Below the pieces are notes generated by a model. The model saw only the letters and a program-made list of their open reading frames with translations, had not been told where the DNA came from and made no database searches. A DNA stretch of 11,936 nucleotides, taken from the NCBI GenBank assembly GCA_016763955.1, contig JAESSU010000253.1:1-11936 (forward strand). The letters run 5' to 3'. The position numbers were made by a program, and so were the translations under genes. Of this stretch, positions 8,484-11,936 are shown piece by piece (the stretch's first letter is position 1; each line of letters begins with the position of its first letter). Source of the stretch: Phycisphaeraceae bacterium. Its GTDB lineage: Bacteria > Planctomycetota > Phycisphaerae > Phycisphaerales > Phycisphaeraceae.

Positions 8484-8522
8484 AAAAAAACACCATATTG
8501 CATGAAATGCAAAGTGGTGTTT
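8484..8522 (-). terminator. Intrinsic terminator of tRNA-Arg
   Basis: AAACACCA (8488-8495) pairs with TGGTGTTT (8515-8522), and an inner TTGCAT/ATGCAA stem (8498-8503, 8507-8512) closes a 3-nt loop. On the minus strand the hairpin starts a few nt after the tRNA and is followed by a run of T (plus-strand A-tract, 8484-8490). On the plus strand it has only a weak T-run, so it is mainly a minus-strand terminator. Confidence 0.85.
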
Positions 8523-8525
8523 GAA

Positions 8526-8599
8526 TACGGGCGGAGGGGCTCGAACCCCCAACCTGCTGATCCGAAGTCAGCTGCTCTATCCAATTGAGCTACGCCCGC
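8526..8599 (-). tRNA. tRNA-Arg (anticodon UCG)
   Basis: Read on the minus strand, a complete 74-nt cloverleaf can be drawn. The acceptor GCGGGCG pairs with CGCCCGT (one G-U at 1-72), and the D arm is GCTC/GAGC. The anticodon stem GCTGA/TCAGC carries the loop CTTCGGA, so positions 34-36 read TCG (arginine, CGA and related codons). The T arm GGGGG-TTCGAGC-CCCTC closes with a G-T pair. The discriminator is A, and the 3' CCA is not encoded. The gene has its own promoter upstream and terminator downstream. I found no repeat of its 3' end elsewhere in the window, so there is no sign of element integration here. Confidence 0.95.
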
Positions 8600-8623
8600 A
8601 CATGGCTTGTAAGCCGAACGAGA

Positions 8624-8652
8624 AGTATAGCTTTAGCACGAGTTTTGAGCAA
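8624..8652 (-). promoter_or_regulatory. sigma70-type promoter of tRNA-Arg
   Basis: On the minus strand, -35 TTGCTC (plus 8647-8652) and -10 TATACT (8624-8629) are separated by 17 nt. Transcription would start about 18 nt before the tRNA 5' end. The promoter lies just past the stop of the glycyl radical enzyme gene on the same strand. I see no terminator between the two, so the tRNA may also receive read-through. Confidence 0.65.
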
Positions 8653-8689
8653 ACAACTACTGTTAACTGGGTGTTATTTGTTTTGATTT

Positions 8690-9445
8690 TTATGCCATCT
8701 GAGCACGGCGAATAATCTCGTCTTGCTCTGCCTTGCTTAACTCGATGAATCGGGCATTGAGTCCTGCGATGCGTACCACCAGACCCTTGTATTCTGACGG
8801 ATTGGCTTTTGCAGCAAGAAGCTTCCGGTAATCAAGCACATTGATCTGTAGCTCTTGCCCACCATCGATGAAGAACGCTTCAATCAATGGTTTAAGGATA
8901 GCGGGTGATGCCTGATTGCCCGGCAGGGTCAGATTGTTGTTATAAATCCCACGGAACTCATCATGGGCATTGATTTTTAGAACACTGTTGAGAATGGCTG
9001 TGGGGCCTTGCGTGGTGGTTCCACAGATTGCAGCGATGCTGTCGCCCACGGGTTCAAAAGCTTTACGCCCGTCGGGTGTTGCGGCGAGTTGTTTGCCATC
9101 GATATGATGCAGTGATCGCACGACATGGCACAGAATAAATGGCGGTGCGTTTGGGCTGCATTTTATACGGGCGTCTTCTATTGCTTTTATGCGTGCGATT
9201 CCTAAAGCTTTGCCCCATTGGTCAGCTTGCTCATCATCATTGCCCCATTTGGGGACTGCTTGGATGTTGATATAAATTTGTTCATCATTGTCATCAAGCA
9301 ATTGAAGCATGTGACGGAGTGTGTATCGCTTTTGCTTAAAAACAAGTTGATTAATCGCAGTGAGTGCGTTGATGGCGTTGGCCGTGCCCCGGGTGAATAT
9401 GCCGGGCAAATGGTATTGCTGGCCATCTATCCAGTCGCTGCCCGC
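8690..9445 (-). CDS. GRE fragment 3: C-terminal part with the glycyl radical domain
   Basis: This is the open segment after the TAG (codons 475-725). It starts AGSDWIDGQQYHLPG, which resumes the family alignment with no missing residues, and ends with the RIAGLNARF radical motif and QDEIIRR. The first possible initiator is a TTG at 9407-9409 (239 codons), with no Shine-Dalgarno site before it. The next in-frame ATG is about 33 codons further on. Independent translation is therefore poorly supported, and without it the polypeptide made upstream would lack the radical glycine. Confidence 0.4.
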   Translation of the reverse strand, partial: AGSDWIDGQQYHLPGIFTRGTANAINALTAINQLVFKQKRYTLRHMLQLLDDNDEQIYINIQAVPKWGNDDEQADQWGKALGIARIKAIEDARIKCSPNAPPFILCHVVRSLHHIDGKQLAATPDGRKAFEPVGDSIAAICGTTTQGPTAILNSVLKINAHDEFRGIYNNNLTLPGNQASPAILKPLIEAFFIDGGQELQINVLDYRKLLAAKANPSEYKGLVVRIAGLNARFIELSKAEQDEIIRRAQMA

Positions 9446-10618
9446 CTAGGCACAGCCGTGACAGAAGCAACTCGTCACCATCATCGGCAAGGTTTCTCGG
9501 TGATGGTGCAATTGCTTAGTCCGGTGTGGCATGCTGCGGCTTATTGCGTTTTCAAATGCCTGTCCCCAGTGTTCGACGATTTGCTGTGTGTTTTTAAACG
9601 TATCAGGATTTTGACGGATACCCTCGTTGAGCAGTTTGAGGTCATTAAAATAAAGTCCGTAACAAGCGGAGCATTCACTAAGTCTTCCGGGGATGCCCAG
9701 CTCATTACATCCCACGACACAGTAATTCCACGCATCGTCTTTGGTAATACCGCTGGCGACTAGACCGGGGACAACCTGTTGATCGTTGACCAGAAGGGGC
9801 ATGGATCGACCTTTAGATAGCAGGGCGATGACTTTATCCCAGATGGCTGAGTCAACATTGGGATGCCAGCGGAAAAAACAGTGCGGGTCGGCGACGGGAG
9901 TTTGTTCAAAGGCATGCAGGAATGCCAGGGTGACACTGTTAGCTGCGTCACTTTCATCAGGTAACGCGCCGCCGAGGGTGATGGCCTGAGTCTTACTGCC
10001 GCGCCCTGTGTAACTGTTAGAAGCAATGCCCACGAGAAACGCACGGATCAGTTGGACGCTGCCTTGAAAGTCCTCATCTACCTGATGGATAAATGCATCT
10101 AACGCCCGATCCGGCAGGCCGATGGAGATGGATAAGCCTTGTCCTTCTAGTGCCAGCGACAAATGAATAAGCATCATGGATTGCAAAGCTTCAAAGAGAT
10201 CGCGTGCTGGATATTGAGGGACATGACGGCATGCATTGGCAACGCGCTGATGACAGGTGGCAAGGGTCGGATCATCACAGGTGTCTGCGAGTTGTTGGGC
10301 ATGATCCGCGAGTCTGTTGGCCCATTTGATTAACGCTTCGCATGTCAGACGCATCGCTTTGCGGGTGGTTTGCGATTTAAGCGTTTGAACGGTCGGTTGA
10401 TCCAGTTTTGCGAGTACACCGTGTATGCCTTGCTTGACGATCAGGGCATAGTCAATGCTCAAATGCCCCGAGCCGCTGCTATGTCCGGACTGGCCTAAGT
10501 CTTGCCATGTGGCTTTGAGTGATTCGGGGATTTGCTCGTCGAGCCACTGGGCAGTGATTTCGTCATGTTCAATGAAAAGCTGGCTGGGGATTTGCCACGA
10601 TGCTTCGGGGATGAGCAT
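9446..10618 (-). CDS. GRE fragment 2: central PFL domain with catalytic cysteine
   Basis: This is a 390-codon segment between the two stops. It begins with an ATG that directly abuts the TGA of fragment 1, so re-initiation after termination is conceivable. It carries the barrel core: ISIGLPDRALDAF (164-176), ITLGGALPDESDAANS (213-228), MPLLVND (273-279) and the catalytic VVGCNELGIPG (Cys304 of this piece). It ends at TAG directly after CFCHGCA, within the segment where relatives read through to a glycine-aspartate region. On its own it lacks the radical glycine. Confidence 0.45.
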   Translation of the reverse strand: MLIPEASWQIPSQLFIEHDEITAQWLDEQIPESLKATWQDLGQSGHSSGSGHLSIDYALIVKQGIHGVLAKLDQPTVQTLKSQTTRKAMRLTCEALIKWANRLADHAQQLADTCDDPTLATCHQRVANACRHVPQYPARDLFEALQSMMLIHLSLALEGQGLSISIGLPDRALDAFIHQVDEDFQGSVQLIRAFLVGIASNSYTGRGSKTQAITLGGALPDESDAANSVTLAFLHAFEQTPVADPHCFFRWHPNVDSAIWDKVIALLSKGRSMPLLVNDQQVVPGLVASGITKDDAWNYCVVGCNELGIPGRLSECSACYGLYFNDLKLLNEGIRQNPDTFKNTQQIVEHWGQAFENAISRSMPHRTKQLHHHRETLPMMVTSCFCHGCA

Positions 10619-10867
10619 TCAAGCTCGCGGTTTTGTGCTTGTATTTCCTGCAAAAATAGGGTTGGATTGCAGGTCAAGCGTCATGTGCATCAGCAGATGA
10701 TCCAACGCCATTGCACGCTTGATGGGTGTGGGTTCGTTAGCATGTTGACGATATGCTTGGGCAACGAGCTGGGCACGCTCTAAGCAGACTGTGTCCGCTC
10801 TATCAAATAGCGTGTCTTGGATTTGTGAGAGCAACTGCGTCATATCTAGCGTGGTGGTCGTGGTCAT
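10619..10867 (-). CDS. GRE fragment 1: N-terminal 82 residues
   Basis: This short frame is the N-terminal part of the same glycyl radical enzyme. CLERAQLVAQAYRQH and IKRAMALDHLL match the opening helices of PFL-like enzymes, and NPIFAGNTSTKPRA matches the segment that normally continues into a PE motif. Here TGA falls two residues after the Arg, and the next codons (MLIPEA) supply that PE. The start lies 24 nt after the activase stop with only a weak SD. By itself the piece has no catalytic residue. Confidence 0.45.
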   Translation of the reverse strand: MTTTTTLDMTQLLSQIQDTLFDRADTVCLERAQLVAQAYRQHANEPTPIKRAMALDHLLMHMTLDLQSNPIFAGNTSTKPRA

Positions 10868-10891
10868 AGTGAATCTATCTCTTATTCGTTT

Positions 10892-11638
10892 TTACCATGT
10901 GATGTTTGCGTCAATGCCATGGGCAATGAAGTTGTCGCATGCTTGTTGGGTGATCAGTGGATCGACCCTAGGTGATGTGGGGCAGTCCGCTGGGGTGGTT
11001 CCGCATTCATGACCGGGCAGGATGAACAGTGGGACTGTCCGGGGCATGCGTTTTAGATCATGGGCAATCGCCTCCCAAGCAGCTCGCTGGGCATTAAAAC
11101 CATTGATCAGTGGCATGCGAATGATGACGTTTGATTGGTTCTGCTCAAGAAGCCATCGCAAGTTGTTTAGAACCTGCTGGGAATCACCCTGCGTCCCTTG
11201 GGTAAATCGCGCAGCGTCGGTTGCTTTGATATCCCAAAGCCATAGGTCGATGAACTTAGATGCTTGCTGTATAGATGTTAGCGGCACGGCGCCGGCAGTC
11301 TCAATGGTACGATGCCAGCCGCGTTTACCACACTGTTCTAAAAATGCGAGCATGGGGCGAATCTGCATCAGGGGCTCACCACCAGAAACGGTGATCCCGC
11401 CATGAGACTGCTTCCAGTAACGTTCGTCGGTGCTTAGTTGATCCAGTAATGTGTCGATCTCCCAGAGTCGGCTGTTGGCATGCGCCCTAGGCTTCGTGTC
11501 CGGATTGTGACACCACCAACATCGTAGCGTACATCCCTGAGTGAACACCGTTGTGCGAATGCCCGGCCCGTCGTGGATACAGAATCGCTGGATGCGGTTG
11601 ACGCGGCGTTTTTTGGGTATGCTTGTTCCTGCTGTCAT
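10892..11638 (-). CDS. Radical-SAM glycyl radical enzyme activase (PflA-like)
   Basis: This is an activating enzyme that uses S-adenosylmethionine and a [4Fe-4S] cluster to abstract hydrogen from the radical glycine of its partner. The motif DGPGIRTTVFTQGC leads into the cluster ligands Cys36, Cys40 and Cys43 (CTLRCWWCHNP). SGGEP (85-89) binds SAM, DIKATD follows in the middle, and IRMPLINGFN lies further on. At 248 residues it is the short PflA-like form. There is no cysteine-rich insert after the CxxxCxxC motif, so the extra ferredoxin-like clusters of some activases are absent. The frame is intact throughout. The SD is weak (AAAG directly before the ATG region). It precedes the GRE by 24 nt on the same strand, so the two form an operon. 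It could also serve another GRE in the genome. Confidence 0.9.
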   Translation of the reverse strand: MTAGTSIPKKRRVNRIQRFCIHDGPGIRTTVFTQGCTLRCWWCHNPDTKPRAHANSRLWEIDTLLDQLSTDERYWKQSHGGITVSGGEPLMQIRPMLAFLEQCGKRGWHRTIETAGAVPLTSIQQASKFIDLWLWDIKATDAARFTQGTQGDSQQVLNNLRWLLEQNQSNVIIRMPLINGFNAQRAAWEAIAHDLKRMPRTVPLFILPGHECGTTPADCPTSPRVDPLITQQACDNFIAHGIDANITW

Positions 11639-11720
11639 CTTTATTAGTTTATCTGATCATTTTCATAAATATAGGTCGATTTAAGTAGATTTATATGCGC
11701 GAAACGGTGATTATAAACGC
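11639..11720. promoter_or_regulatory. Divergent control region between the activase and the regulator-like gene
   Basis: This 82-nt AT-rich gap must hold signals for both directions. TATAAT is present on the minus strand (plus 11710-11715) and could be the -10 of the activase-GRE unit, but a -35 at proper spacing is weak. Two tandem 10-mers, TCGATTTAAG (11676-11685) and TAGATTTATA (11686-11695), share GATTTA exactly one helical turn apart. Phased direct repeats of this kind are typical of AraC-type operators, although the binding protein is inferred. Confidence 0.4.
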
Positions 11721-11936
11721 ATGCAGCAGAAAACAACGTTAAACCGAATCGCCCAGTTAGCCACATCACCAGATGTATCGGTGCAGGTGGACTCTGAGTT
11801 CATCGGCCGATTGGGACGTGATGATGGTTGGTCGGTGACTCGTTGGCAGCTTCCTTGGCAGGTGTTGTTTTTGGTTCATGAGGGGACATTAATCGTGGAG
11901 ACTTCGCGGCGAACGGTTCAAGCCGTGGCCGGGCAG
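11721..11936 (+). CDS. Regulator-like gene, probably AraC family (5' part, cut by window edge)
   Basis: The frame stays open for 72 codons to the window edge. Residues about 37-72 (WSVTRWQLPWQVLFLVHEG, then a valine-rich strand pair ending VAGQ) resemble the N-terminal cupin-like effector domain of AraC-family regulators, where a beta-strand pattern leads to a G-Q motif. The helix-turn-helix domain would lie outside the window and cannot be checked. The start ATG11721 has a modest SD, GGTGA (11706-11710), 10 nt upstream, and an in-frame stop lies further upstream at about 11681-11683. It is divergent from the activase-GRE pair, the usual place for a local regulator. A plain cupin protein is the main alternative. 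Confidence 0.55.
   Translation, partial: MQQKTTLNRIAQLATSPDVSVQVDSEFIGRLGRDDGWSVTRWQLPWQVLFLVHEGTLIVETSRRTVQAVAGQ

Larger units (their letters stand above)
8690..10867 (-). pseudogene. Glycyl radical enzyme (PFL-like) interrupted by two in-frame stop codons
   Basis: Read as one frame this is 725 codons and covers a whole glycyl radical enzyme, the pyruvate formate-lyase-like superfamily that does radical chemistry anaerobically after activation by a radical-SAM partner. The N-terminal ERAQL and IFAGNTSTKPR blocks are present, as is a catalytic cysteine at codon 387 in VVGCNELGIPG (Glu389). TPDGR, GPTA, and the glycyl radical site RIAG with Gly at codon 702, 24 residues from the end, are also present. 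The frame is cut by TGA at codon 83 (10619-10621) and TAG at codon 474 (9446-9448). Both sit inside segments that align with the family on either side, with no frameshift. The intact activase lies 24 nt upstream. The likeliest reading is a recent pseudogene; a split enzyme, read-through or assembly error remain possible. The substrate is unknown: Asn between the catalytic Cys and Glu is unlike the common GCVE. Confidence 0.75.

Noticed and set aside
8055..8552. Open frame of 165 codons on the minus strand
   Set aside because: It overlaps the end of the glycosyltransferase, the tRNA terminator and the tRNA 3' end, and its composition is not protein-like.
8526..8599. tRNA-Arg as an integration site for a mobile element
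   Set aside because: No second copy of the tRNA 3' end, no integrase and no terminal repeats were found in the window.
9446..9448. In-frame TAG read as pyrrolysine or other recoding
   Set aside because: TAG is used as the real stop of the glycosyltransferase gene at 8435-8437 (backed by an adjacent TGA), the GRE is not a known pyrrolysine protein, and the aligned position looks variable.
9218..9763. Open frame of 181 codons on the plus strand, antisense to the GRE
   Set aside because: It lies fully opposite a well-matched GRE sequence, has no family resemblance and no SD, and is a shadow of the coding strand.
10619..10621. In-frame TGA read as selenocysteine
   Set aside because: The position is not catalytic in GREs and no convincing bacterial SECIS hairpin follows; only a 4-bp TGGC/GCCA pairing is seen. 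TGA is also the genuine stop of both DinB genes.

Overview
The window reads as an ordinary stretch of a mid-GC (near 50% by eye) bacterial chromosome. It carries a mix of core genes (type I GAPDH, ribosomal protein S4, an arginine tRNA) and accessory metabolic genes. sigma70-type promoters with TTGACA -35 boxes and Shine-Dalgarno sites are readable. A solitary, zinc-free S4 gene and the mix of families would suit a Planctomycetota (Phycisphaerae-like) genome, but that placement is inference and not proved by the window.

Layout. (1) 148-3539, plus strand: a compact apparent operon of a ThiF/MoeB-type E1-like adenylyltransferase, two tandem DinB-fold paralogues and a class V aminotransferase of the cysteine-desulfurase-like type. 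Together they suggest sulfur mobilisation or thiol chemistry. (2) 3549-4289, minus: a one-pass membrane protein of unknown function, convergent with the operon. (3) 4556-5578, minus: GAPDH, with a clear promoter, a repeat-rich leader and a strong bidirectional terminator. (4) 6090-6689, plus: rpsD with its own promoter, a leader of about 110 nt and a terminator. (5) 6902-8437, plus: a polytopic GT39-like (ArnT/PMT-type) membrane glycosyltransferase. (6) 8526-8599, minus: tRNA-Arg(UCG) with promoter and terminator. (7) 8690-11638, minus: a glycyl radical enzyme (GRE) system made of an intact radical-SAM activase followed by its GRE gene. The GRE reading frame is broken by two in-frame nonsense codons, TGA at codon 83 and TAG at codon 474. 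(8) 11721-11936, plus: the start of a divergent regulator-like gene, probably AraC-type, cut by the window edge.

How the genes fit together. GAPDH and rpsD are divergent housekeeping units, each with a consensus-like promoter. The GRE and its activase form a minus-strand pair that the divergent regulator probably controls, with a helically phased direct repeat in the gap between them. The GRE keeps both its catalytic cysteine motif and its glycyl radical motif in one uninterrupted frame register apart from the two stops. It is therefore either a very young pseudogene, a split or re-initiated enzyme, or the site of a sequencing error. This and the ThiF-DinB-DinB-desulfurase operon are the two items most worth following up.
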